Positions 19,178 to 27,356 of a stretch of DNA of 64,000 bases are shown piece by piece. Within the stretch, counting starts at the first letter, position 1. The number at the start of each line of letters is the position of its first letter. The DNA comes from Acidobacteriota bacterium. Lineage in GTDB: Bacteria; Acidobacteriota; Terriglobia; Acidiferrales; UBA7541. The notes beneath the pieces are model-generated. The model did not search any database. It was not told the DNA's origin and saw nothing but the letters and a program-made list of their open reading frames with translations. A program made the translations under genes and the position numbers. Location of the stretch: the NCBI GenBank assembly GCA_013289825.1, contig JABCZF010000013.1:1-64000 (forward strand), in the 5' to 3' direction.

Positions 19178-19288
19178 AAGAGCCAACAAAAGGGCCGTAC
19201 CTCCGGCCAGTTATGACTGGGCCGCAGCGCAACTTCCGCTGCCGTACTGGGTTTTACAATCTAGGTGTTCAAGCGAGGAGAGTTGCAA

Positions 19289-20278
19289 ATGCGCAAAAGT
19301 CATATTGCTGGATTGGTTTTGCTCGCCCTAGGGATGGTGCTTATGCCGGCTCGGTCGTCGGCGCAGATTAGCGTCGGCGTGGCAGTGCACATCGGTCCTC
19401 CAGCGCTGCCAGTGTACGAACAGCCGATCTGTCCGGGTGCGGGTTATCTTTGGACGCCCGGCTATTGGGCGTATGGCGCCGATGGTTATTACTGGGTGCC
19501 TGGCACGTGGGTCATGGCGCCAACGGTCGGGTTTCTTTGGACGCCGGGCTATTGGGGTTGGGGCGGCGGCGGGTACTTTTGGCACGCCGGTTATTGGGGG
19601 CCGCACGTCGGATTCTACGGCGGGATTAATTATGGATTTGGCTACGGCGGAGTGGGGTTCTTTGGCGGACGGTGGAATGGCGGTGTGTTCGCTTACAACA
19701 CCGCGGTGATGCATGTGAACACCACGGTGATTCACAACACCTATGTGGATCGCACGGTGATCAACCACGTTACCGTGAATAATCACGTGAGCTACAACGG
19801 AGGGACTGGCGGAATCTCCGCCCGGCCAACGCCTGCCGAAACGGCTGCTGAGCATGAGCATCATATTGCTCCAACATCAATGCAATCGCAACACGAGCAC
19901 GCCGCGAGCACCAATCGGGCGCTGCTGGCTTCGGAGAATCATGGCAAGCCGGCTATCGCTGCAACTGCGAAACCGGGGGAGTTTACAGGGCATGGAGTCG
20001 TGGCCGCGAGAGGAACAACTTCGCACACCCTTTCGCCAAACGGCACGAACGGGCATCCAAACAATGCCGCCGATCTTCACAAGACAGACCGTCCGGCTAC
20101 CTCGCATACGGGAAGCACGGGGTCTAATACGGCGCACACGAATACTCTCAATGCTGCTCATGGGAATAGTTCTGCCAACGGCGTGCCGAAGAGTCAGGCG
20201 CATACACAGAACAAACCTCAGATGCAGAACAAGCCTCAGGTGGAAAGTAAGCCGCCTAAGGAAGGCAAGCCACACTAA
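19289..20278 (+). CDS. Secreted YXWGXW-repeat protein with Asn/His/Thr-rich tail
   Basis: A 329-residue exported protein. A signal peptide ends near residue 26 (SSAQIS). Residues 40-130 hold aromatic repeats of the type LWTPGYW, YYWVPGTW, LWTPGYWGWG and FWHAGYWGPH, followed by a Gly/Phe/Tyr-rich patch. The second half is low complexity, rich in Asn, His, Thr and Ser and ending in K/P-rich repeats (NKPQ). The family is common in acidobacteria and proteobacteria; its function is unknown, and surface or periplasmic binding is only a guess. The start at 19289 follows GAGGAG; an upstream GTG at 19265 overlaps that site. A strong terminator follows. Confidence 0.8.
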   Translation: MRKSHIAGLVLLALGMVLMPARSSAQISVGVAVHIGPPALPVYEQPICPGAGYLWTPGYWAYGADGYYWVPGTWVMAPTVGFLWTPGYWGWGGGGYFWHAGYWGPHVGFYGGINYGFGYGGVGFFGGRWNGGVFAYNTAVMHVNTTVIHNTYVDRTVINHVTVNNHVSYNGGTGGISARPTPAETAAEHEHHIAPTSMQSQHEHAASTNRALLASENHGKPAIAATAKPGEFTGHGVVAARGTTSHTLSPNGTNGHPNNAADLHKTDRPATSHTGSTGSNTAHTNTLNAAHGNSSANGVPKSQAHTQNKPQMQNKPQVESKPPKEGKPH

Positions 20279-20302
20279 GATCCGTTCGAAACAGGAAAGA
20301 GA

Positions 20303-20345
20303 ATTGCTCCAGGCGCGCGATGGCGGGCCTGGAGCAATTTTTATT
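20303..20345 (+). terminator. Intrinsic terminator, probably shared by convergent genes
   Basis: A perfect 12-bp stem (20303-20314 with 20327-20338) is followed on the plus strand by a T-rich run. On the minus strand the following bases are also pyrimidine-rich, so it may stop both the YXWGXW gene and the GMC operon whose last gene ends at 20345. Confidence 0.85.
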
Positions 20346-20944
20346 TAGGATTCCGGCAGCGGAGGGCAGCCGGGGAATTCGCGCAGGGCGGTGTTGCCGA
20401 TGTATTGCAAATCCGCGATGCCGATCTTGCTGGTGTAGAAACCGTCGCAGGTGAGCCTGCGCAAGAATGCGAAGAAAACTACGCCCGGGCTTAGGGTGAG
20501 ATCCTGTTTCACGTTTTTGCGGAAAGCGATCAGGTCCAGAACCTCTTTGCGTTGTTCCGGGCTGCAATCCAGAAACACATTCGAATAGCGGTCGGAGCAG
20601 TAGCTGTCCAGCCACTGGAGCCCTCCACCGAGGGTGAGCTGGTACTCTTCATTTTCACTGGTGAGGAGGTCGATGAATTCCGGAGCGCCGGCTTCCACGG
20701 CGCCTCCGGATTTTTCGTCTTTCGGGATAATGGTGTCGCACAGCGTGGTAAGCATCTCGTACTGGTGGGGAGATAAGAATTTCGGGACGTATTTCCCCGC
20801 AGACGAGGAGGACTTTTCATTGTGGACCACTTGGTGAGCGTATTCCGCGGCTTTTGCCGGGATCACCTGCAGCACGGAGCCGCTTACGGCGCCTACGGCC
20901 AACGTTTTTAGGATGTCGCGCCGCGTCACGGAGGATTCGCTCAT
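20345..20944 (-). CDS. Tat-dependent gluconate 2-dehydrogenase subunit 3-family protein A
   Basis: A 199-residue small subunit of a GMC sugar dehydrogenase. TRRDILKTLA at residues 7-16 is a Tat signal motif followed by a hydrophobic stretch; in this family the small subunit carries the Tat signal and the folded flavoprotein is exported with it. The mature part has the family block LSPHQYEMLTTLCDTIIPKDEKSGGA near residues 58-80 and DGFYTSKIG near 170. The start at 20944 follows GGGAGA. It is the last gene of a five-gene minus-strand operon and most likely pairs with the GMC protein immediately upstream. Confidence 0.88.
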   Translation of the reverse strand: MSESSVTRRDILKTLAVGAVSGSVLQVIPAKAAEYAHQVVHNEKSSSSAGKYVPKFLSPHQYEMLTTLCDTIIPKDEKSGGAVEAGAPEFIDLLTSENEEYQLTLGGGLQWLDSYCSDRYSNVFLDCSPEQRKEVLDLIAFRKNVKQDLTLSPGVVFFAFLRRLTCDGFYTSKIGIADLQYIGNTALREFPGCPPLPES

Positions 20945-20985
20945 AGTTCGTTCTCCCGGTGGTTCCCTGGCTAGGACTTGCGTGT

Positions 20986-22689
20986 CTACAAGTTGCCTTT
21001 CTTGGCTTCGTCGAGCAGGTATTCGGACGCGCGCCACGCCAGCGCCATAATCGTAAGCGTCGGATTCTTATCGGGGTTGGTGACTAGCGGCGCGCCATCC
21101 ATGACGAAAACATTTTTCACATCGTGGGACTGGCAGTAGGCGTTCAGGACGGCGGACTTGGGGTCGGCGCCCATGCGTGCGGTGCCCACCTCGTGGATGA
21201 TTTTCCCCCCCTCGGCAATCCCGAAAGGATGTTGACCACTGATGGGAGTCTTGGTTTTGTATTCGCCGCCGGCCGCTTCGATGATGGCGCGAAAAGTTTC
21301 CTGCATGTCCTGGGCCTGGCGCAATTCGTATTCGCTCCACTTGAAATGAAAGCGCAGGACGGGAATGCCCCATTTGTCGACAACGATTGGGTCGATCTCG
21401 CAGTAGGTGTCCGGATTGGGAATCATTTCGCCACGTCCGGAGAGGCCGATACCGATGCCGTAGACTTGCCTTGCGCGCTTCTTCAGAGTGGCGCCGTAAC
21501 CTTCTTCTTCGTGCAAGAGATCATTGAACTCGCCGACGCCGGGCATTTCGCGGCCGCCGCCAAATTCGATGTGATAGCCGCGTGGAAAATCATTCTTGCG
21601 GTCGAACTTCCACCAGGGGATGTACATGTGCATACCGCCGACGCCATCGTGATTGTGCGGTGGCATTTTTTCGAGCTGCGGAATGATGCCCCAGCCGTCG
21701 CTGCCGACGGAATCGGTGAGGTACCTGCCGACGGCACCCGAGGAGTTGGCGAGCCCGTTGGGGAATTGCGCGGATGTGGAGTTCAAAAGCAAGCGCGCGG
21801 ACTCGCAGGCGCTTGCCGCCAGAACGACAGCGCGAGCACTTACCCGTTTCTCGGTACGAGTGGCTTTATCAATGTAGGAGACGCCCTCGGCTTTGCCATC
21901 TTTTCCGAGAAGGACTTCGCGCGCCATCGCTCCGGTGACCATCGTGAGCTTGCCAGTCTTCATCGCGGGGGGGATCATCACCTGGCTGGAGCTGAAGTTT
22001 GAGGCGGTGACGCAGCCGCGGCCGCATTGGCCGCAATAGTGGCACGCAAGACGGCCATTCACGGAGCGCGTCAAGATAGCAAGCCGCGAAGGAATGCAAA
22101 TAATTCCGATCTTGTCGCAGGCTTTCTTGACGATGAGATCCGTGCAGCGCGGTTTCGGCGGCGGGAGAAACATTCCATCAGGAGCGCTCGAAACGTTCTC
22201 GCGAGTGCCGAAGACACCGATGTAGGATTCCACTTTGTCGTAATAAGGCGCCAGGTCGTCGTAAGTGATCGGCCAATCGTCGCCCAAACCGTCCCGCGTG
22301 CCGGACCTGAAATCGATGGGGGCGAAACGGAGCGCGATGCGGCCCCAGTGATTCGTGCGGCCGCCAACGATGCGCGATCGGAACCACTGGAAGTTTGATC
22401 CCGGCGCGGAGGTATACGGTTCGCCCTCAATGTCCCAGGCGCCGTTGGGAGCTAGGAATTCGCCAAAGTTTTCTGCGGCGTGCCCTCCGACACCGACCCC
22501 GCGATGAGGTAATTCATAGGGCCACATCAGCATCTTGAAGTCTTTTTCGGGAGTGACTGGCGGCCCGGCTTCGAGCAAAACCACGTTGAGCCCGCCTTCG
22601 GTCAGGACCTTGGCGGCAGTGCCGCCTCCGGCGCCGGAGCCGATGACGCACACGTCATACATTTTTGGCGAGCGAATCACTTGAGACAT
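20986..22689 (-). CDS. GMC oxidoreductase A (sugar/glycoside dehydrogenase large subunit)
   Basis: A 567-residue FAD-dependent GMC oxidoreductase. The ADP-binding motif is VIGSGAGGGTAAKVL at about 15-29. Four cysteines at about 216, 219, 222 and 226 (CHYCGQCGRGC) sit where bacterial FAD-glucose and glucoside-3-dehydrogenases carry iron-sulfur cluster ligands. The C-terminal catalytic segment has HEVGTARMG and the NPTLTIMAL block. It has no signal peptide, as expected if it is exported with the Tat-signalled subunit 3. Likely oxidises a sugar ring hydroxyl and passes electrons to a cytochrome. No cytochrome subunit is encoded here. The gene lies 15 bases after its paralogue B. Confidence 0.9.
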   Translation of the reverse strand: MSQVIRSPKMYDVCVIGSGAGGGTAAKVLTEGGLNVVLLEAGPPVTPEKDFKMLMWPYELPHRGVGVGGHAAENFGEFLAPNGAWDIEGEPYTSAPGSNFQWFRSRIVGGRTNHWGRIALRFAPIDFRSGTRDGLGDDWPITYDDLAPYYDKVESYIGVFGTRENVSSAPDGMFLPPPKPRCTDLIVKKACDKIGIICIPSRLAILTRSVNGRLACHYCGQCGRGCVTASNFSSSQVMIPPAMKTGKLTMVTGAMAREVLLGKDGKAEGVSYIDKATRTEKRVSARAVVLAASACESARLLLNSTSAQFPNGLANSSGAVGRYLTDSVGSDGWGIIPQLEKMPPHNHDGVGGMHMYIPWWKFDRKNDFPRGYHIEFGGGREMPGVGEFNDLLHEEEGYGATLKKRARQVYGIGIGLSGRGEMIPNPDTYCEIDPIVVDKWGIPVLRFHFKWSEYELRQAQDMQETFRAIIEAAGGEYKTKTPISGQHPFGIAEGGKIIHEVGTARMGADPKSAVLNAYCQSHDVKNVFVMDGAPLVTNPDKNPTLTIMALAWRASEYLLDEAKKGNL

Positions 22690-22704
22690 TTAGTCGACCC
22701 CTGA

Positions 22705-24390
22705 TTACAGCTCGTTTTGCTTCATTTGCGTAACGGCAAAATCGCAGGCGCGGGCCGTCAAGGCCATGTACGTTAACGAAGGATTGACGCAAGCGCTCGA
22801 AGCCATGCAAGCTCCGTCGGTCATGAAAAGATTCTTTGCGTCGTGCGCCTGATTGTGTTCGTTCAGGACGGAAGTCTGCGGGTCGCGGCCCATTCGCGCT
22901 GTTCCCATCTCGTGGATCCCGAGTCCCGGCGGTGTAGGCTTCTGAAACACGGAGATTTCCGTGGCACCCGACGCGGCGAGAATCTCCGCCGCCTGGACAG
23001 CAATGTCCTTGGACATGGCCAATTCGTTATCACCCCAAGCGCAGTGAATTTTCAGCGTAGGGACGCCCCAAGCGTCGACTTTTCCCTTTTCAATTTCGAC
23101 ATAGTTGTTGTGATTCGGGAGGCATTCGCCGAAACCATTGAGACTCATGTGCCACGGACCTGGCATCTTCAGCGCGTTCTTGAATTCCGGGCCTAGACCG
23201 ACCATCGACGCGCCGCGGGACCAGCCCTCGCGGCTACCGCCGCCCTGGTAGCCATATCCACGCAGAAAATCCGGCTGCTTAGTTTTTACGTTTCTGAAGC
23301 GTGGAACGTAAATGCCATTGGGGCGGTTGCCGAAGGGCATCTTGTCTTCATGGCCTGGCATCCTTCCGCTCGCGCCAGCACCCATGTGATGGTCCATCAA
23401 GTTGTGGCCAAGCTCGCCACTGCTGTTGGCGAGCCCGTTGGGGAACTCAGGAGTGTCGGAATTGAGAAGAATACGAGTGGACTCGAGAGTGGAAGCGCAA
23501 ACAAAAAAGACGCGAGCCTTGAATTCAAGGGAGCTTTTGGTCTGCGCGTCAATGACCTTAACCCCGGTGACGCGGCGCGTAGCCGAATCAAAATTCAAGC
23601 TGTGAACGACGCTATAGGGACGGATGGTAAAACGCCCGGTTTTTATCGCGGCCGGTAGAGTCGAACTCAAGCTGCTGAAATAGGACCCGGTGATGCAGCC
23701 ACGGTGGCAGACGCCGCAATAGTGGCAGGCTGCGCGTCCTTTGTGAACACGCGTGAGAACGGCCGACCGTCCTATGGTCATCATGCGGTCGTCGAAATGA
23801 TTGGCGAGCGCTTCGCGGACGTCCTGCTCGACGCACGTCATTTCCATCGGTGGGAGGAATTTTCCGTCGGGCAATTGCGGTAGCCCTTCGGCCTGGCCGC
23901 TGATGCCGGCGAACTCTTCGACATAGTCGTACCAAGGCGCGATGTCCTTGTAGCGGATGGGCCAATCTGTGGCGGTGCCTTCTCTTAAGTTGGCTTCGAA
24001 ATCGAGATCGCTCCAGCGGTAGCTCTGACGTCCCCAGGTAAGGGATTTTCCCCCAACTTGCCGGCCGCGAATCCAGGCAAAATGTTTACCTTCCTCGCAA
24101 GAATAAGGATTGTCTGCGTCGCTGACGAAAAACTTATTGGAGTACTCATCGCAGGCGTAATAACACTCGCGCTGAATCGGCTGGGTGGCCATGCGCTTAA
24201 CGTGATCATCCCAGCCGCGGTACCTGAGCTCCCAAACCGGCGTGTGCTCGACATAGTCGCGCTCTGGAACGACGCTCCGTCCCGCTTCCAGGACGAGAGT
24301 ATTGAGGCCTTTTTCGGTGAGCTCTTTCGCCGCCCACCCACCGGTAATTCCCGAGCCGATAATGATTGCGTCGTAGGTATTGGCCGCCAT
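22705..24390 (-). CDS. GMC oxidoreductase B (sugar/glycoside dehydrogenase large subunit)
   Basis: A 561-residue paralogue of GMC A. The FAD motif is IIGSGITGGWAAKEL at about 11-25, and the cysteine cluster CHYCGVCHRGC lies near 220, so an iron-sulfur relay is likely. The C-terminal HEMGTARMG and NPSLTYMAL blocks are intact. It lacks a signal peptide. The start at 24390 follows AGGGAGA. It lies 10 bases after subunit-3 gene B and 15 bases before GMC A, giving the order subunit 3, GMC, GMC, subunit 3 in one operon. The two large subunits are clearly diverged, so different substrates or a mixed complex are both possible. Confidence 0.9.
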   Translation of the reverse strand: MAANTYDAIIIGSGITGGWAAKELTEKGLNTLVLEAGRSVVPERDYVEHTPVWELRYRGWDDHVKRMATQPIQRECYYACDEYSNKFFVSDADNPYSCEEGKHFAWIRGRQVGGKSLTWGRQSYRWSDLDFEANLREGTATDWPIRYKDIAPWYDYVEEFAGISGQAEGLPQLPDGKFLPPMEMTCVEQDVREALANHFDDRMMTIGRSAVLTRVHKGRAACHYCGVCHRGCITGSYFSSLSSTLPAAIKTGRFTIRPYSVVHSLNFDSATRRVTGVKVIDAQTKSSLEFKARVFFVCASTLESTRILLNSDTPEFPNGLANSSGELGHNLMDHHMGAGASGRMPGHEDKMPFGNRPNGIYVPRFRNVKTKQPDFLRGYGYQGGGSREGWSRGASMVGLGPEFKNALKMPGPWHMSLNGFGECLPNHNNYVEIEKGKVDAWGVPTLKIHCAWGDNELAMSKDIAVQAAEILAASGATEISVFQKPTPPGLGIHEMGTARMGRDPQTSVLNEHNQAHDAKNLFMTDGACMASSACVNPSLTYMALTARACDFAVTQMKQNEL

Positions 24391-24400
24391 GGGAGTCTCC

Positions 24401-24994
24401 CTATGCCTTTTTCTCAGCCGCCACCGGCACGCAACCGTGCTGTGCGCCGGGGATTATTTGCAGACCGAGTTCGCGGCTAAAGCCAACTTCGGAGGTGTAG
24501 TAGCCGTGGAGCGTGATGCCTTTGAACACAGTAAAAAAATTGCCTCGCAGTTGCGTGTCCCACTCGGGGATGGTATTGCCGTGACGCGCCGAGCGGCGGG
24601 AGCCCATGCCGACGGCTTCATCCAAGGCCCGCAGCAAGGTGAGTTGCTGCGCGGGAGAAGCGTCGACAAAGTCCTTTCCATACAATTCGTTGCTCTGTTT
24701 GTCGACGCCGGCGAGGCCGGTAAGAAAATTGTTGCGGTCCTCCTCGGTGGCCCATTCCGTGAGGATGACGTCGATGAATTCATTGACGCGGGCGCCCTTG
24801 GCGCCCGGTGTGTCGGTTTCGGGAATGATCATTTCGCTCATAAGAACAACCGTGGCATTTTGGTGCGGATTGAGCGTGCGCATTGCGTATCCGGACGCGG
24901 GATGTGCTTGCTGAAAAAAGGCCAAGAGCTCGGGAGCAGCAGCCGTGGCAACTGCACCCGTCGCAAGAAGTTTCAAGGCATCACGGCGTTGCAT
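24401..24994 (-). CDS. Tat-dependent gluconate 2-dehydrogenase subunit 3-family protein B
   Basis: A 197-residue small subunit. MQRRDALKLLATGAVATAAAP is a compact Tat signal. The body has the family block TLNPHQNATVVLMSEMIIPETDTPGA near residues 39-65 and LHGYYTSEVG near 163. GGGAGGT lies three to four bases before the ATG. Ten bases separate it from GMC B, its likely partner and Tat hitchhiker. It differs strongly from protein A, so the duplication of the pair is old or the pairs were acquired separately. Confidence 0.88.
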   Translation of the reverse strand: MQRRDALKLLATGAVATAAAPELLAFFQQAHPASGYAMRTLNPHQNATVVLMSEMIIPETDTPGAKGARVNEFIDVILTEWATEEDRNNFLTGLAGVDKQSNELYGKDFVDASPAQQLTLLRALDEAVGMGSRRSARHGNTIPEWDTQLRGNFFTVFKGITLHGYYTSEVGFSRELGLQIIPGAQHGCVPVAAEKKA

Positions 24995-25026
24995 AGAACC
25001 TCCCTAATTGCTTTTCTTCCGCCTCA

Positions 25027-26160
25027 TCATCCTTCGAGAATCTCTTTCCGAACGTTCTTCAGGACGTACGCGGCGCGCTCGACCCCCACCTCGCCGGAAA
25101 GGATGGGATCTTCATTCTCGATGCTGAGGATGCCTTCGTAGCCGATGTCCATGTACGCCTGCACTACGGACTTCCACAGGCTCGCGCTGTGCCCGTAGCC
25201 GACGGCGCGGAAAGTCTCCGAAGCCAGGCCGAGATCGCTGGTTGCAAAGGCAAAATTCAAGACGCCATATTTCGCGACATTGTCCGGATAAAAAACCGTG
25301 TCCTTCATGTGGGCATGATAAATCAGACCTTGCTTGCCCAGGAAATGAATCACTTCGACGGGATCGCAGCCTTGCCAGAAGAGATGGCTCAGGTCGCAGT
25401 TTGCGCCGATCTCTTCGCCTACGGCTTCACGGAGTTTCAGAAGGGTTCGCGGATTGTAGACCACGAAGTTGGGGTGCATTTCCAGTGCGATGCGATGCAC
25501 ACCGTGTTCGCGAGCGAATTTCGTGGCTTCTTTCCAATAGGGAATGACTTTTTCCTTCCACTGCCAATCCTGCATTTCGGCGTATTCCGGCGGCCAGCGA
25601 TAGGTGATCCAGTTTGGCTGCGCATCCGACGCCGTGCCCCCGGGGCAGCCGGAAAAGCCAACTATAACCTTTACGCCCAGACGCTCGGCGAGAAGGACCG
25701 TTCTGCGAAAGCTCTCGGCGTCGCGGGCGGCATGTTTTTCGTCGGGGTGAACGGGATTGCCATGGCAGCTCAGCGTGGCCACGTGAATGCCCCGATCCTC
25801 AAATTTTTTCTGCCAGGCCTTGGCCTTGGCGGGGTCGGCAAGAAGTTCCTCCACCGGGCAGTGATGCGTGCCTGGATAACCGCCAGTGCCGATCTCCATC
25901 GCTTCAAGACCGAGGGCGCTCACCTTCTCAAGCATCTCGTCCAGGGAAAACTTGTCGTAGACCGGGTCGAAGACGCCGATGGGGATGTTGCGCTTCGTTC
26001 GGGAGGAAGGCGTCGATTGCTTCCGCGACGCGGGAGCCGCCCCCGCCATGGCTTCCTTCATATGGACTCCCCCGGGAACCGCCGCAGCCAACAGGCCTCC
26101 GCCGGTCGCGGCGAGGAATTGCCTGCGGTCAACCGATTTACTAACTCGCGAGCTGCGCAT
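25027..26160 (-). CDS. Tat-exported sugar phosphate isomerase/epimerase-like TIM-barrel protein 2
   Basis: A 377-residue TIM-barrel protein of the xylose-isomerase-like family. DRRQFLAATGG near residues 11-21 is a Tat motif, and a basic, Ala/Gly/Ser-rich linker leads to the barrel at about 60. Metal-site segments are visible: IALEMHPN, ANCDLSHLFW, IYHAHMKDT and LSIENED. The start at 26160 has a G-rich ribosome site (GGGGGG) upstream; the frame also opens at 26214 without one. It is the first gene of the minus-strand operon that goes on with the two GMC/subunit-3 pairs, 32 bases before subunit-3 B. Together with barrel 1 this gives the locus two periplasmic epimerases. Confidence 0.87.
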   Translation of the reverse strand: MRSSRVSKSVDRRQFLAATGGGLLAAAVPGGVHMKEAMAGAAPASRKQSTPSSRTKRNIPIGVFDPVYDKFSLDEMLEKVSALGLEAMEIGTGGYPGTHHCPVEELLADPAKAKAWQKKFEDRGIHVATLSCHGNPVHPDEKHAARDAESFRRTVLLAERLGVKVIVGFSGCPGGTASDAQPNWITYRWPPEYAEMQDWQWKEKVIPYWKEATKFAREHGVHRIALEMHPNFVVYNPRTLLKLREAVGEEIGANCDLSHLFWQGCDPVEVIHFLGKQGLIYHAHMKDTVFYPDNVAKYGVLNFAFATSDLGLASETFRAVGYGHSASLWKSVVQAYMDIGYEGILSIENEDPILSGEVGVERAAYVLKNVRKEILEG

Positions 26161-26346
26161 GCCGAACCCCCCGAAGTGGCCTTCCCGCTCTGGCCAAACT
26201 ACGACCCGCGGCATTATACGCCTCCTGAGGGGGAGAGGAAGTCACAAAATCGTTTTGGTGGACACGAATGAAGGGAAAATGCGCTTTGAAAAAGGCGAAC
26301 AAATACTCCGTGGCTCGAGCCAGTCGCAAACCATGCGCAATGGGGG

Positions 26347-27255
26347 TTAGGGCTTCTTGCGTGCTAGTGTATCCAGAGCCGGGATGGAAACAGCGGCCGT
26401 CACCACGCGTTCGGCAGGCATCTGTCGATTTTGAAGCGCGTCGACGAGCATTTCAATCGCCTGGCCGGCGTTGGGAGGAACAAAGACGGTGGCAGCGAGC
26501 AGTCCACTGCGCACCCAGGATTGGCCTGTTTTAGGCAAGCCATCGCAGCCTGTGAACGGCAGCCCGAGCCATCTTTCGCGTTCATCCTCGTTCGTCAATT
26601 CCTTGAAGGCATCCCGAGCGCCCATGGCCATGGAGTCATCTTGCGCGGAAATGAGGTCGATGGCCGCTCGCTGAGAGGTTGTCAGCTTCAGCCAGGAGCG
26701 CACGGCTCGTTGCGCACTTTCCTGGGTCCACTGGGCCTTGAGCATGATCACCTGGACGCCGGGCGGTTTGGTCTCCTGCATTCCGGCGGTGCGATCTTGA
26801 GCGGCGGAATTCTCCGAAGGTCCTTGAATATAGAGAGCGGCACCGCCCCCGCGCAGCAGTGCGGCCATCTGCCGCCCCTGGATGCGGCCGATTTCGACAT
26901 GGTCCGAACTAATGGCGAAGACGGGCGCCGCCGCCGTCTTGCGCAGTTCCCCAATGTAGCTCGCATCGCGATTCAGGATTACCCAGCCGATTCCCGCGCT
27001 TACGGCGGCCTTCGCCACTTGCGGCAGCGCCGTGCCGCCCACGGGTTCAAAAATAACGGCGTCCGGCCGCAACTCCTTCGGCGCTTGAACGCCCTTCAGG
27101 AGTTGCGTGCTCTGGTTGATGGCGTCGTTTTGCGCGTAGACAATCTGCACGTCTACGCCGGTTTTGCGCGCGGCTTGCTCTGCGGATTCCGACTGCTCGA
27201 TTTGGTAGTCGTTATCGTCGGTTGTAAGAGCAACCAGGAATTTAAGTTTTTTCAT
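26347..27255 (-). CDS. Sugar-binding protein of the periplasmic-binding type I fold, without signal peptide
   Basis: A 302-residue protein with the fold of ribose/galactose-binding proteins and LacI effector domains (Peripla_BP_4 type). Family segments include KFLVALTTDDNDYQ at the very start, DAVIFEPVGGTALP near 64, GIGWVILNRD near 89, SSDHVEIGRIQGRQMAALL near 117 and ISAQDDSMAMGA near 200. The protein begins directly with the first beta strand: there is no signal peptide, lipobox or helix-turn-helix, and the frame upstream adds none. No ABC transporter genes are adjacent. It could be a cytoplasmic ligand sensor or a binding protein that lost its signal. It lies 186 bases upstream of the epimerase/GMC operon on the same strand. 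Confidence 0.8.
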   Translation of the reverse strand: MKKLKFLVALTTDDNDYQIEQSESAEQAARKTGVDVQIVYAQNDAINQSTQLLKGVQAPKELRPDAVIFEPVGGTALPQVAKAAVSAGIGWVILNRDASYIGELRKTAAAPVFAISSDHVEIGRIQGRQMAALLRGGGAALYIQGPSENSAAQDRTAGMQETKPPGVQVIMLKAQWTQESAQRAVRSWLKLTTSQRAAIDLISAQDDSMAMGARDAFKELTNEDERERWLGLPFTGCDGLPKTGQSWVRSGLLAATVFVPPNAGQAIEMLVDALQNRQMPAERVVTAAVSIPALDTLARKKP

Positions 27256-27356
27256 TCTCGTCTCAGTATGGATAATTCTATTGCAACATAAAAAATGTCC
27301 GCTAAGCCCCGCATCCTGCCGGATTGGTGCCTAGCCCGCCACTCTGCGACTTCTGA

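Noticed and set aside
17855..19189. A 444-codon minus-strand frame opposite the Gfo/Idh/MocA gene
   Set aside because: Arg/His-rich shadow; the plus-strand protein has clear family motifs.
21124..22002. A 292-codon plus-strand frame opposite GMC A
   Set aside because: Shadow frame without motifs; GMC A is well supported on the other strand.
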